From the NCBI RefSeq assembly GCF_001898575.1, contig NZ_MKUD01000070.1:124001-188000 (forward strand): DNA of 64,000 nt, given 5' to 3'. A program made the translations under genes and the position numbers. Source of the stretch: Spirosoma sp. 48-14 (GTDB lineage Bacteria > Bacteroidota > Bacteroidia > Cytophagales > Spirosomataceae). The notes below the pieces were generated by a model. It was not told the origin of the DNA and did no database searches. It was given only the letters and a program-made list of their open reading frames with translations. The stretch's first letter is position 1. Each line of letters starts with the position of its first letter. Of the stretch, positions 1-9,389 are shown one piece after another.

Positions 1-3000
1 CTTCAATTCGTCCAAAAATTCATGGAATGCTTTTTCAAGCGCCTGTAGCGCATCCGACAGGCCACTGGTGTCATTCACTTTGAGCTTACCTTCGGCGGTT
101 CGGGCAATATCGGCTACGCGGGATACACCGATGGTCCCGGCACTACCTTTCAACGTATGCAGATGACCTTTTACCGTCGGAATATCGCCCAGTGAATAGG
201 CTGATAATGAACCACTGACCAGCTCTTCAGCCTCGGTCACAAACTCCTCCATAATGCTATCCACCAAGTCCTGTCCGCCAATGTCACGAAGTTGCCCCAC
301 GATTTCCTGGTCAATAATGGGCAACGTTGGCTGAGGAGTCAACACAACGGGCTTTACTGGTTCGGGCGAATCAGTGGATTTGGCTCGGTTGGCATCCGAA
401 ATCTCTTTTACTTTGGCGACCAGACTCTGCGCGCGGATGGGCTTGGCAATGTAGTCGTCGAGGCCCTGACTAATGAATCGTTCCCGGTCTTCCTTCATCG
501 AGTAGGCGGTCATAGCCACCACCGTAGGCAGGGCTTTCCCAAACTGTTCGCGAAGTCGACGGGTGGTTTCAACACCATCCATATCTGGCATCTGAATGTC
601 CATGAAAATGACATCGAAGGGAGTTAATGGATTGCTACCTTCTGCTCGTTCCGTCACGGCCTGAATGGCGGCTGGTCCACTATCGGCAGTGGTGACAACA
701 CAACCCGCTTTTCGTAGGATTTCGCTGGCCACTTTGCGGTTTACGGCATTATCGTCGACCAGGAGTACATCCGGGTGGTAGGTGCTGAAGAAGTTAGCCA
801 GGGCGATTTCGGCTACTTCGGTCGTTTGCTGCGTTGGGCTGATGGCCGTTTCTTTAAGCTCAATGACGAACCAGAACGTACTGCCCATGCCAACGGTCGA
901 TTCAACGCCAACTTCGCCTTTCATCAGGTGCGCCAGCTCCTTAGAAATAGCCAGTCCGAGCCCGGTGCCCCCAAACGATTTCCGCGATGAGGTGTCGACC
1001 TGGCTGAATGAGTTGAACAACAGATTGATATTCTGGGGAGAAATGCCAATGCCCGAGTCTTTAACCGCCACACGAATCCGGTTGAATTTGCCCCGTTTGC
1101 TGACCAGCGACGCTTCGACTTCGATGGTGCCATTCTCCGTAAATTTGATGGCGTTGGATGTCAGATTCGACAAAATTTGCAACAGACGCGTCTGGTCGGC
1201 AATGACAAACGTGGGGAGGTCGGGAGCCAGTTTGTACGTTAGCTGGTTGTTTTTTGAGTTGGCCTGCTGCCCAAAAAGCGCAATCAACTTCTCGAAAATC
1301 TCCTTGAAGGCAATGGGCGCTTCGTGGAGAACCATTTTACCCGCTTCGATTTTCGACAGGTCCAGAATGTCGTTCAGGATATTGAGCAGGGTTTCCGACG
1401 ACCGTTTGACGGTTTTGACATAACTGCGCTGCTCTTCATCCAACCGGGTGTCGTTCAGCAGGTCGATCATGCCGATGATTCCGTTCATGGGAGTCCGGAT
1501 TTCGTGGCTCATATTGGCCAGAAACTGCTCCTTCACCTTCAACGAACGCTCGGCCTCGTCTTTGGCCTTTTCCAGTTCGGCCGACTGTCGTTTCAATTCG
1601 GTGATATCACGAGCCAGTACGGCCACTACCGAACCTGTACTGGGGTCGTCGTTCAGCATCAGCATGTTGAACATATATTGCCGTTCACTGCCGTCTTTCC
1701 GGCGCATACTGGCTTCAAAATTCCGAAGGCTTCGGTTTCGGGCCAGTTTGAACATGGCTCGGCGAATGGCTGTCTTATCGATAAAGAACTGGCTGATTTC
1801 ATGCCCCAGCACTTCGTCGGGCGTGTAGCCCATGCGCTTGAACACCGACGGGCTGATCATGGTAATGCAGCCTTTCCGGTCAACACGAGCATAGATATCC
1901 TGAAGGTTTTCAAAAATACCCCGGAATTTCTCTTCACTCTGGCGGGTTGCAATTTCGGCCTGCCGACGGTTGGTAATATTCCGGGCAATGCCCGACACTT
2001 CTTCGATAACTCCGCCCGCCAGTAAAATTGGGTTGAGATGAAACTCAAAAAATGTTTCGCCCCGATCGGTGGTGAAGTGCAGTTCGAAGTTTTGTGGGTG
2101 CCCGTGAAAAGCCTGCCGGTAGCGTTCCTCAAGTCGCTTCAGGTTTTCATCGCCAATCATACGCCAGCCCAGGTTAGGCACATTATCCTTATTGGTTGGA
2201 GCTACCTTCTCCTGGTAATCAATAAGCCGGGCGTAGTTTTTATTGAACGAAGTCAATTGGAGCGCTTTGTTGACCGACCAGATCAGGTAGGTACTACTGT
2301 CGAAGATGGCATTCAAACGGGCGTTTTGATTGTCGAGTCGGGCTTCCGACTGCTTCCGGGCAATTGCCAGCGCTACCTGCCCCGAAATAAACTCCAGCAG
2401 TTCCAGATCGCGGGGGCCGTAGGTTTGTGCATCGTCGTACGATTTCACTCCAATGATCCCCGTAATCTCATCGCCAATCCGAAGAGGAGCCGTCAGCATA
2501 ACCTGGGGTTGTTGCTGACCATACAGATCGATGTTGTGCTGGTCGGCTAGCTGGCGAATATCACGCTCGTAGAGGAACAACGGTTTGTTGGCCCGAATTG
2601 TGTACTCGATAATGCCATTGCCCAGCTTCCGTTTCGTAAATCGCATGTTGCTGCCAAAATACTCATCGACGTAATACGGGAAAGACAAATAGGTTTTAGT
2701 CGAGTCGTAGAGCGCGATGAAAAAGTTTCGGGCGTCGATGATATTCCCCAGCTCTTCGTGAATCTTATGGTAAAGCTCGCCAAGGTTAGGGGTATTGATC
2801 GTCCAGTTGGCGATGCTGTAGTAAAGTTTCTGCGATTTTTCGGCGCGGATTTTGCCGGTTGTATCGTGCAGAATACAGCGAAACGTTGTCGGACGGCCAT
2901 TGTCGAACCGGCAGTTGACACTTCCCGACAGGAAGAGTGTTTTGCCCGACTTACTCCGAAAAACGGTTTCGACATAAGGCAGTTTGTCGCCTTCCTGAAT

Positions 3001-3675
3001 TCGTTTGAGCAGGCCGAGAGTACTTTCGGCGTAGTCGGGATGGAGCACATCACGCAGGTTGAGGGCCGAAATCTCTTCGGAGTTGTAGCCCAGAACCTCA
3101 CGCCAGGCGCGGTTCACAAAAATGAACTTGCCATCGAGCGTTAGCAACTGAATGAGGTCGGAAGTATTATCGACCAGATCCTGCAACTGCGCGTTGGTAT
3201 TCGATAAGGCCGAGGCTACGCGTCGTTTGTTGGTAACGTCTTCACCGATTACGGTAAATGAATCGACGTGGCCATCTTTACTGTTGGTAATGAGCGAGTT
3301 GATCTGTACACTACGAAGCGCACCACTACGGGCCAGCAGGGTAATTTCGCGAAGATCAGGAAAGGTGTCCTTTGCGAGTGAGTCCTCGAAGTCGATTTCG
3401 AGTCTGGCCCGATCGGCAGGAGGAATCAGTACATCGAAGAAGTTTTGCCCGATGATGTCGTCCGGTTGCCAGGCCGTTACGCGGTACGTATACGGATTGG
3501 CATAGCTAAGGGTTCCATCACGCTGGATGGTGAGGCCTACCAGATTGAGTTGGTCAACCGTCTGTCGAACATCGAATAGGGGTTGGGCGTCGGTTAGCAC
3601 CTGACCGTCGCGCTCATGGTGGAGCCGTTGGATTTCAGCCACTAACTCATCTTTAGTTTTTGCAGACCAGCGCAT
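1..3675 (-). CDS. Hybrid sensor histidine kinase/response regulator with PAS, GAF, REC and Hpt domains (3' end cut by window)
   Basis: The reading frame is open for 1225 codons from ATG at 3675 and runs off the left edge without a stop. Order: PAS-like domains in about residues 40-290, a GAF-like domain about 300-450, two more PAS domains about 455-700, then a HisKA H-box (FLANMSHEIRTPMNG, phospho-His about 724), HATPase motifs TNAIKFTENG, DSGIGIS and GTGLGLAIS, a receiver domain (VLLVDDN, phospho-acceptor in MDIQMPDMDG about Asp1026) and an Hpt domain (HTLKGSAG, His about 1173). This is a complete His-Asp-His phosphorelay in one chain. No transmembrane segment is evident, so it is probably cytosolic and may sense through PAS/GAF. 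The signal is unknown and no partner regulator is adjacent. Confidence 0.95.
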   Translation of the reverse strand, partial: MRWSAKTKDELVAEIQRLHHERDGQVLTDAQPLFDVRQTVDQLNLVGLTIQRDGTLSYANPYTYRVTAWQPDDIIGQNFFDVLIPPADRARLEIDFEDSLAKDTFPDLREITLLARSGALRSVQINSLITNSKDGHVDSFTVIGEDVTNKRRVASALSNTNAQLQDLVDNTSDLIQLLTLDGKFIFVNRAWREVLGYNSEEISALNLRDVLHPDYAESTLGLLKRIQEGDKLPYVETVFRSKSGKTLFLSGSVNCRFDNGRPTTFRCILHDTTGKIRAEKSQKLYYSIANWTINTPNLGELYHKIHEELGNIIDARNFFIALYDSTKTYLSFPYYVDEYFGSNMRFTKRKLGNGIIEYTIRANKPLFLYERDIRQLADQHNIDLYGQQQPQVMLTAPLRIGDEITGIIGVKSYDDAQTYGPRDLELLEFISGQVALAIARKQSEARLDNQNARLNAIFDSSTYLIWSVNKALQLTSFNKNYARLIDYQEKVAPTNKDNVPNLGWRMIGDENLKRLEERYRQAFHGHPQNFELHFTTDRGETFFEFHLNPILLAGGVIEEVSGIARNITNRRQAEIATRQSEEKFRGIFENLQDIYARVDRKGCITMISPSVFKRMGYTPDEVLGHEISQFFIDKTAIRRAMFKLARNRSLRNFEASMRRKDGSERQYMFNMLMLNDDPSTGSVVAVLARDITELKRQSAELEKAKDEAERSLKVKEQFLANMSHEIRTPMNGIIGMIDLLNDTRLDEEQRSYVKTVKRSSETLLNILNDILDLSKIEAGKMVLHEAPIAFKEIFEKLIALFGQQANSKNNQLTYKLAPDLPTFVIADQTRLLQILSNLTSNAIKFTENGTIEVEASLVSKRGKFNRIRVAVKDSGIGISPQNINLLFNSFSQVDTSSRKSFGGTGLGLAISKELAHLMKGEVGVESTVGMGSTFWFVIELKETAISPTQQTTEVAEIALANFFSTYHPDVLLVDDNAVNRKVASEILRKAGCVVTTADSGPAAIQAVTERAEGSNPLTPFDVIFMDIQMPDMDGVETTRRLREQFGKALPTVVAMTAYSMKEDRERFISQGLDDYIAKPIRAQSLVAKVKEISDANRAKSTDSPEPVKPVVLTPQPTLPIIDQEIVGQLRDIGGQDLVDSIMEEFVTEAEELVSGSLSAYSLGDIPTVKGHLHTLKGSAGTIGVSRVADIARTAEGKLKVNDTSGLSDALQALEKAFHEFLDELK

Positions 3676-3878
3676 GTAGGGTAGGGAAGTTGATATGTCG
3701 TCTGACTTGTTAAATTTACAAAAAAAGCTGCTTTCTGACTACTACTGACGAATTGGTTAGAAATAAGTTCTGCCTATAAGACCCACCTTTGGGCAATTCG
3801 TCATCCGTAATTCTGCAACGTTTTAATCAATACGATTCGTCGATAGGAGCCTGAAGTCTACCAAAAATATCCACGACT

Positions 3879-5276
3879 ATGAAAAATTGTAGGGCATTGA
3901 GCTTTTGTTTACTCGGTATGTGGCTGTTTGTTACCTGCCATCGCTCGGAAGTAGAACCCCCTCGTTTTCTGGATGGTTCTCCGCGCATCAAATCCATTGC
4001 CTTTTCAGGAATTTCCTCGGATAACGTTTCTATCGACCAGGCGACGCGGACCATCTGGGTCATTATGCCAGCGAAACTACCCGACTATATTGACATTAAT
4101 ATGGAGTTGACCGATAATGCGGAGTGGGTCAACAAACAGTCGGGTGTCAAAGGTAGTGGTTTGTTTGGCTGTGAGACCTGTTCCCGTATTGATCTGATTG
4201 ATAAAACGGCCATGAGCAGTCAGGCTACATATGGGTATCAGATTAAGCGTAAAGCGTCGGCCCCGTTGCAGGCAGGTGTATTGACTGTGCCGTTGCAATA
4301 CAACATTCGGAATGCAAATGGAATGGAGTTAGCCATACCGATGCTGAATCTGTACGGAAATAGATTGCCTAAAGAAGCCCGCTTTACGCACGACAAAACC
4401 GGCGAAACACTACAGGTCAAACGAGACTCGGCTTTATCGTGGATTTATCCCGATTCACACCGGATTTATTTTAGTTCGTATACCAATCAATTAGCCATTT
4501 ATCTGTACGATGCGAACTTACTGCCGGGAAATTATCATATCGACCTGATTTTGGATGACGATTCGATACTGAGCGTTCCTCAGCCTGTGGTGGTGACACA
4601 GGGTACAGCCGATTTTGAATACGAATCGGAACCCTATATGGCGTATCGAAAAAAAGACTTTGGCTACCGGGTAGCTGTGAACGACGTTCTGACGGTCGAT
4701 GGCTATAACTTATTTGAAGGGACTGTTGCTATAGAGTGGGTCGATAATCAGAATAATGTCATTAAGCCGTCGGGTATTCGGTTCGATCGGTATGGGCGTC
4801 GGGTTCAGATACCAGTCCCGGCGGGTTTGCTGCCGGGGCAATATAGCATGCGGGTTTGGCAGAACGATGTTAAACTGCCTTATACCTATTGCCTGCGAGT
4901 GAACGTGACGGGCGATACTAAAAATCGGCCGATCATTGGCACTATTGGTGATGATTCGGCTCCTTGCTCGCTCCGTGATCCGGTTCCTGTTAATCGGGGA
5001 GTGCGTGTAAATTTTTCGTCCAGTCTGAAACAGCAGGTGATAAATGGAGTCATGCAAACGGCTGTACTCAAACTGACGGCCATTGCCAGCAAAGACGTCT
5101 ATTATGCGCCGGTTGCTCCTTATGATGAGCGAAGAGGCTGGGACCCGGCAGAATCCGTTACGATACCTATAACGGTGCCACCTGGTTTTTATACGGTATC
5201 TTTGCAGGTTATTGATGATAAGACAAGTGTTTTATCGGAAAGTGAATCATATGGCCGGATTATTGATGTAAAGTAA
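3879..5276 (+). CDS. Exported lipoprotein with Ig/TIG-like domains
   Basis: This 465-residue protein starts MKNCRALSFCLLGMWLFVTC, a lipoprotein signal peptide with lipobox Cys20. The next segment (IKSIAFSGISSDNVSIDQATRTI) resembles the DUF5018-like domain of Bacteroidota surface lipoproteins. The rest reads as beta-rich Ig/TIG-like modules, for example NDVLTVDGYNLFEG about residue 270. It is the first of four plus-strand genes for exported proteins and lies 203 bp from the divergent kinase gene. No catalytic motif is visible; a structural or binding role on the envelope is inferred. Confidence 0.8.
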   Translation: MKNCRALSFCLLGMWLFVTCHRSEVEPPRFLDGSPRIKSIAFSGISSDNVSIDQATRTIWVIMPAKLPDYIDINMELTDNAEWVNKQSGVKGSGLFGCETCSRIDLIDKTAMSSQATYGYQIKRKASAPLQAGVLTVPLQYNIRNANGMELAIPMLNLYGNRLPKEARFTHDKTGETLQVKRDSALSWIYPDSHRIYFSSYTNQLAIYLYDANLLPGNYHIDLILDDDSILSVPQPVVVTQGTADFEYESEPYMAYRKKDFGYRVAVNDVLTVDGYNLFEGTVAIEWVDNQNNVIKPSGIRFDRYGRRVQIPVPAGLLPGQYSMRVWQNDVKLPYTYCLRVNVTGDTKNRPIIGTIGDDSAPCSLRDPVPVNRGVRVNFSSSLKQQVINGVMQTAVLKLTAIASKDVYYAPVAPYDERRGWDPAESVTIPITVPPGFYTVSLQVIDDKTSVLSESESYGRIIDVK

Positions 5277-5332
5277 TCGATGGTCTTCATTGCGTAATTA
5301 CTGTTTATTTCGTCATGTTTTAGTGACTACCT

Positions 5333-5668
5333 ATGCAACATCGCTTTATTTGCTTACTGGTTTGCCTGGTCACCGTAGCCTGCGAACCCTTTGATCTGGA
5401 AAAAAAGAATTTTCCGGTATGCGCCAAGCCGTCGGCATCTATTGGATACACGGCTGGTACACTGGATGTTACATTTTTCTTGGAAAATCCACAGGGCAAC
5501 ATTGGCGCTGTGGGCTGGGACCCCGGCGATAACAAAGGAAAAAACCGGGTCGGGACGCGGGTAACCTATACCTACGACAAACCCGGTACCTATACCGTAA
5601 CGCTCACGCTCGCTAACTCATGCGACGATCAGTTCTCAACAACCCGACAAATCACCGTTAGTAATTAA
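5333..5668 (+). CDS. Small PKD-domain lipoprotein
   Basis: This 111-residue protein has a lipoprotein signal (LLVCLVTVAC, Cys17) followed by one PKD-type Ig fold. Hallmarks are VGWDPGDNKG, a variant of the WDFGDG turn, and YTYDKPGTYTVTLTL, the canonical PKD C-terminal strands. PKD domains mediate protein-protein or protein-glycan contacts on cell surfaces. It lies 56 bp after the preceding lipoprotein gene and 3 bp before the next gene, which suggests co-transcription. It is too short to hold an enzyme domain. Confidence 0.82.
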   Translation: MQHRFICLLVCLVTVACEPFDLEKKNFPVCAKPSASIGYTAGTLDVTFFLENPQGNIGAVGWDPGDNKGKNRVGTRVTYTYDKPGTYTVTLTLANSCDDQFSTTRQITVSN

Positions 5669-5671
5669 CCT

Positions 5672-6925
5672 ATGATGCGCCTATTTTTCCTTCTATGCTT
5701 TAGCTGTCTGCTGGTTTTGTCGGGCCAGGCGCAGGAGCGTGTTCGCAATGTGCGAATGCGGGTGGTCGATTCAGTTCAGCTCGAAATCCGGTACGATCTT
5801 ATCAATGCCAAACCGGGCGATTCGGTGTATTTCGAGATGCGCAGTCGATTACGGGGTACGTTGCGTATCCTGCCCGAATTTGTACAGGGCGACTGGGGGG
5901 CTAATGTCCCGGCGGGCTCCGATCGACGAATCATCTGGGATGCACTGGCCAACGGCTATTCGCTCAACGAAGAAGTGCAGGCCAAAGTATTCGTTCGAAC
6001 CAATACGGGTGCGGTTGCTGCGCCCGCACAGAATGAGCCGACACCACCCATTGTAACACAAGCGGCCCCGGCCACCAGTAAAAAGCCAACGCCCGTGCCA
6101 CCTAAACCGGCATCGACTGACCCTGTTGCGATTACAGAGCCAAAACCAGAACCAACGACCCCTGTGTCGGTAACGTCTACACCTGTATCAGCCAGAAGGC
6201 CAAAACGAGTCGCACCACCCAAGCGATCTATTTTTGCCCCCGATAGCGTTCAGGCGGAACCAACAGTACCAACAGCATCGACCCCTACTCCTCAGACTCC
6301 TACAGCCCAGACAACGGTGGTAACTCAGCGTGTTGAACCCGCCAAAACAGAACCGGCAAACGTAGAGCCTGTCAAAAGCGAACCAGCCAAGGTTGAGCCA
6401 CTAAAAAGTGAACCGGCAAAGATTGAGCCTGTTAACGTCGAATCGAGTACAGTGGCTGGCCCAGTAGCTTCGGCAAGTGACACAACTCGGCGGCCCAAAA
6501 CCCGCTATGCAGGACCTGCCTGGGCCTTACTGTCGGCAGTGGCGCCGGGCGTCGGGAATATTTTCGTACAAACGCCTAAACCCAAAATAGGCTTACGACC
6601 GCTGGTGGCCATTGGGTGTTATGGGCTAGTAGCGTATGGGCTGATTGAACGGCAGAAATCAAGGGATGAGTACGCGATTTACGAGCAGCAGAAGAATGTG
6701 AAAGAAGGCGATCCGTATTACCAGACTGCCAACGAGCATTACCATATGTATTGGCTGGCTACCAGAGGAGCCGCGGTCGTTGCCGTTGCCGATGTAATTC
6801 TGACAATCATAAAAGGCGTTCGGAATAACCACATCCAAAAAGAAGCCCAGCGCTATCAGAGTATCAGGATTCGACCTGGCCTTCAGGCTGGGCAGCCAAC
6901 AGCCGTATTGCGGTACACGTTTTAA
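5672..6925 (+). CDS. Exported protein with Pro-rich spacer and C-terminal hydrophobic DUF5683-like region
   Basis: The 417-residue product starts with a signal peptide (LFFLLCFSCLLVLSGQAQ). A beta-rich N-terminal domain (about 20-110) matches the type that begins RNVRMRVVDSVQLEIRYDL. A long Pro/Thr/Ala/Glu spacer (about 115-270) follows, containing repeated EPAK/EPVK/EPLK units. The C-terminal 140 residues hold hydrophobic segments (WALLSAVAPGVGNIFV, LRPLVAIGCYGLVAYGLI, AAVVAVADVILTII) resembling DUF5683-type membrane domains, and the protein ends in RYTF. The spacer suggests it bridges periplasmic distance between an N-terminal domain and a membrane anchor. Function unknown. Confidence 0.75.
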   Translation: MMRLFFLLCFSCLLVLSGQAQERVRNVRMRVVDSVQLEIRYDLINAKPGDSVYFEMRSRLRGTLRILPEFVQGDWGANVPAGSDRRIIWDALANGYSLNEEVQAKVFVRTNTGAVAAPAQNEPTPPIVTQAAPATSKKPTPVPPKPASTDPVAITEPKPEPTTPVSVTSTPVSARRPKRVAPPKRSIFAPDSVQAEPTVPTASTPTPQTPTAQTTVVTQRVEPAKTEPANVEPVKSEPAKVEPLKSEPAKIEPVNVESSTVAGPVASASDTTRRPKTRYAGPAWALLSAVAPGVGNIFVQTPKPKIGLRPLVAIGCYGLVAYGLIERQKSRDEYAIYEQQKNVKEGDPYYQTANEHYHMYWLATRGAAVVAVADVILTIIKGVRNNHIQKEAQRYQSIRIRPGLQAGQPTAVLRYTF

Positions 6926-6975
6926 CGAGTGAACGTTTTCTCTATAACTCATGCACGCTGCATCGATAGTCCGAT

Positions 6976-7001
6976 TTCGCTCATTTACTCTTTCGCTCTT
7001 T
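6976..7001. repeat. Copy of the GAGCGAAAGAG intergenic repeat
   Basis: The plus strand reads TTCGCTCATTTACTCTTTCG and continues to 7001, the reverse complement of the (A)GAGCGAAAGAGTGAAAGAG motif found also near 19.9, 21.7 and 48.4 kb. It lies just upstream of the likely start at 7010. A weaker GAGTGAACG counterpart lies at about 6926. Confidence 0.6.
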
Positions 7002-7009
7002 GCATACCT

Positions 7010-7810
7010 ATGCGCTTAATTCTGACCATTAGCCTTGTGGCTCTGATTTCCATAAACAGCCTGGCGCAGCCGGCAGGACGGCGGCCGAAATCGACTATCT
7101 ATTCGGCTTCCAGCGAGTGGCAAAAAGTGACACTCAGGCAAACTGCCCGGCTTTCAGGCAATGCATCAGCACCTACTCAACCCGTGCGTGAACGTGTCGA
7201 ATCAACCTCCAGACAGCCAGCTACGCCCGACGGTTCTGATTTTCGGCCTGCTTTCACGGGCGATTTCTCGACCAATCGCAATGGCTGGCGAGCTGGTAAT
7301 CAGGGCGACTATTTTTATCAGATTGGCCTGGGGCGCTACAGCATTCGCAAACGCAACACGAATACGCAAAAAACGGCCTTTAGTTCCGTTGAACTTCCCA
7401 CCAATATCAACCTCAACAAAGCTGATTACTTTACCATTAAGGTAGATGTATTGGCTGATTCTGGGCAGGTCCCAACGGGAGGAATCTTGTTTGGCGTCAA
7501 AGATTCACTGAATTATTCCGCATTCACGGTAAATGGTAAGGGTGAAGTGTCGATCATGCGTATTGCCAACGGGCAGACCTTCAGCGATTATATGCCGGGC
7601 GATTTTTTTATGCCAGGGGTAACTGTCGATAAAAACCGAAATCGATTGATTATCCGACGAAAAGGGGAAGAACTTCATTTTTACATAAATGAGCAGGAGA
7701 TTCGCAGTAGCCCGTATTTGTTTAAAATGCTTCCCGGAAATGGGATTGGACTAACCTCGTCGGGCTACTGGACTTCGTTCCAGAAATTAATCGTTACGCT
7801 GGGGCAGTAA
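7010..7810 (+). CDS. Exported protein with jelly-roll (concanavalin-like) domain
   Basis: ATG at 7010 was chosen because it begins a clean signal peptide (MRLILTISLVALISINSLAQ). An upstream in-frame start at 6929 would add 27 residues encoded partly by repeat sequence. The 266-residue protein has a basic, low-complexity linker. Its C-terminal domain (from about FTGDFSTNRNGWRAG) has features of a LamG/DUF1080-like beta-sandwich: FSTN..W, LPTNINLNKADYFTIKVDV, and a final GNGIGLTSSGYWTSFQKLIV. These folds often bind glycans, but no ligand residues can be assigned here. It is the last gene of the plus-strand group and converges on the next gene with 2 bp between the stops. Confidence 0.72.
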   Translation: MRLILTISLVALISINSLAQPAGRRPKSTIYSASSEWQKVTLRQTARLSGNASAPTQPVRERVESTSRQPATPDGSDFRPAFTGDFSTNRNGWRAGNQGDYFYQIGLGRYSIRKRNTNTQKTAFSSVELPTNINLNKADYFTIKVDVLADSGQVPTGGILFGVKDSLNYSAFTVNGKGEVSIMRIANGQTFSDYMPGDFFMPGVTVDKNRNRLIIRRKGEELHFYINEQEIRSSPYLFKMLPGNGIGLTSSGYWTSFQKLIVTLGQ

Positions 7811-7812
7811 GC

Positions 7813-9246
7813 TTAATTTCTGACCTGCTCGCCGTTGCGGTTGATAGTCAGGAGCTGACCGTTTAAAAAAACGGAGGCTGTATTACCCCGGAAAGGCGTA
7901 ACCGCTTCATATTCGGGCTTGATCACCCATTCGTCATCTTCGTTGATATACCCCCATCGTCCTTGGCTTCGGGCACGTCGCCAGCCGCGTTCATCGGCAC
8001 CCAGTTCCACTTTGTCGAACGGTTTATCCCCAAAGGCTTCTTCGTACTTCCCCTGTCGGGCATCGGCTGGGGAAGTAGGCTGTGACTCAGGCGCCGACGG
8101 ATTCAGATCGGCATCTGTAGTTTTACCTTTAGGTTTAGTATCTGCTTTTATTTCCTGGTTCGTAGCCACCGTCTGATCGGCTGGCGTTTCCGTTGGTGTA
8201 TCGGTTGCTTCTGTCGATGCAGCTTCCTTTTCGGGCTCTGCGGTGCCGATAGATGACCCTGTTTCGGACGGCCGATCGTCGGGAATAGCGGTGGTACTCT
8301 GCTCTGTTTTCGACTTCGGACGAGGTTCGTCGGGTCGGGAATTACTGCTTTTAATAAACCAGTAGATCAGTGCCAGCAATAACAGCGCGAATAAAACGCC
8401 ATAAATACCACTACGGTCGCGGGGGATAACCTCAATCCGTACCGTACTCAACGGATTATCATTGGCATCGAAGAGGGTATAGTCTGTACTTTTCGAGGGT
8501 TTCACCCAGCCCCGATTTTTGGGAGATAATCCTTCGCCAAGGTCATCAATCGTCACGGCCAGCAGATTCTCAACCTCCCACTCCAGTGTTACGGTTTGCC
8601 CTTGTCGAATACGGGCGGGGGTTGCGGTGAATCTCCGAACAACTGGTGCGGGATCGGTATGCGTCGGTGGCGCCTGATAAACCGGAGGCTCTACCACAAC
8701 GGGCGGTGGTGGAACGGGTGTCGTAACAACTGGCGCTGAAACGGTTGAGCGAACCGGAACAGGTTCAATGACTTTCGGTTCAATGATAACCGGCTCTCGA
8801 TTGATCAGTTTGTCAAACTCATTTGGTGATGTTGGCGGACTGATATTGACGGGTTGGACCGGAGCAGGGTGTTCTGCCGGTTTAGGTGCAGACGCAGGTT
8901 CAGGCGTTGGCGCGAGTCGCTTCAGAACTGTAGGTACCCAGCGATTCTTGACGAAATCGGGGGACAGCTTTAGTGACGTAGCGGCATTGACGATCTGGGC
9001 CAAATCCTGATCATAGAAATGGCTCCGCGAGGGTTGCGCCATCCGGGCAATACGAGCCTGTATATTTTGAAACAGCAAGCTATTATTCGCTACTTCCTGA
9101 CTGATTTCTGTTGCCCGTTTTTGCGCATCAGCCAGCGATAGGCCTGCCCGTTGAGCATCCTGTAGGTAGCCATTGGTTTGCCAAACATCAGGGCCGTCGA
9201 GCACAATGGCTTCTCGAAGTCGGTCGATCAGTTCGGATTCTGTCAT
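7813..9246 (-). CDS. Single-pass membrane protein with Ig-like and WG-repeat-like domains
   Basis: This 477-residue protein has no signal peptide. Parts in order: a helical N-terminal domain (1-115), a Pro/Val-rich linker with PPPVV runs (about 115-200), an Ig-like module (RRFTATPARIRQGQTVTLEWEV, about 205-275), one transmembrane segment (IYGVLFALLLLALIYWFI, about 280-300), an acidic Thr/Glu/Pro-rich region, and a C-terminal WG-repeat-like segment (RRARSQGRWGYINEDDEWVIKPEYEAV). It is the distal minus-strand member of the 7.8-21.5 kb cluster. Like the gene at 12749 it combines a TM with long flexible linkers, so it may tether cytoplasmic and envelope components. That role is inference. Confidence 0.75.
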   Translation of the reverse strand: MTESELIDRLREAIVLDGPDVWQTNGYLQDAQRAGLSLADAQKRATEISQEVANNSLLFQNIQARIARMAQPSRSHFYDQDLAQIVNAATSLKLSPDFVKNRWVPTVLKRLAPTPEPASAPKPAEHPAPVQPVNISPPTSPNEFDKLINREPVIIEPKVIEPVPVRSTVSAPVVTTPVPPPPVVVEPPVYQAPPTHTDPAPVVRRFTATPARIRQGQTVTLEWEVENLLAVTIDDLGEGLSPKNRGWVKPSKSTDYTLFDANDNPLSTVRIEVIPRDRSGIYGVLFALLLLALIYWFIKSSNSRPDEPRPKSKTEQSTTAIPDDRPSETGSSIGTAEPEKEAASTEATDTPTETPADQTVATNQEIKADTKPKGKTTDADLNPSAPESQPTSPADARQGKYEEAFGDKPFDKVELGADERGWRRARSQGRWGYINEDDEWVIKPEYEAVTPFRGNTASVFLNGQLLTINRNGEQVRN

Positions 9247-9280
9247 TTGTGGGGGGGAGTTTTGTCAAGTAGGATCACGT

Positions 9281-9359
9281 AATTGTCAGATATTGCCAAC
9301 GTCTACTGGAGAATTCCTATAACGATTGCTGGCAATCGCTGGGCCAATACCTGACAATT
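9281..9359. repeat. Inverted repeat with AATTGTCAG arms
   Basis: The left arm (9281-9297, AATTGTCAGATATTGCC) pairs with the right arm (9342-9359, GGCCAATACCTGACAATT) apart from one mismatch and one bulged base. A small inner hairpin GATTGC/GCAATC lies at 9324-9337. The element occupies the gap between two minus-strand genes and could be a transcription-attenuating stem or a remnant of a mobile palindrome. Confidence 0.65.
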
Positions 9360-9389
9360 TCTGACAACTTGTTTTACAAACAACAAAAA

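Noticed and set aside
782-1423. 213-codon plus-strand frame opposite the hybrid kinase
   Set aside because: It mirrors conserved HATPase and REC codons of the kinase on the minus strand and has no recognisable domain or start context.
6340-6450. Tandem EPAK/EPVK/EPLK coding repeat taken as a possible CRISPR-like array
   Set aside because: It is a protein-level Pro/Glu/Lys spacer with unequal units and no spacers between conserved repeats.
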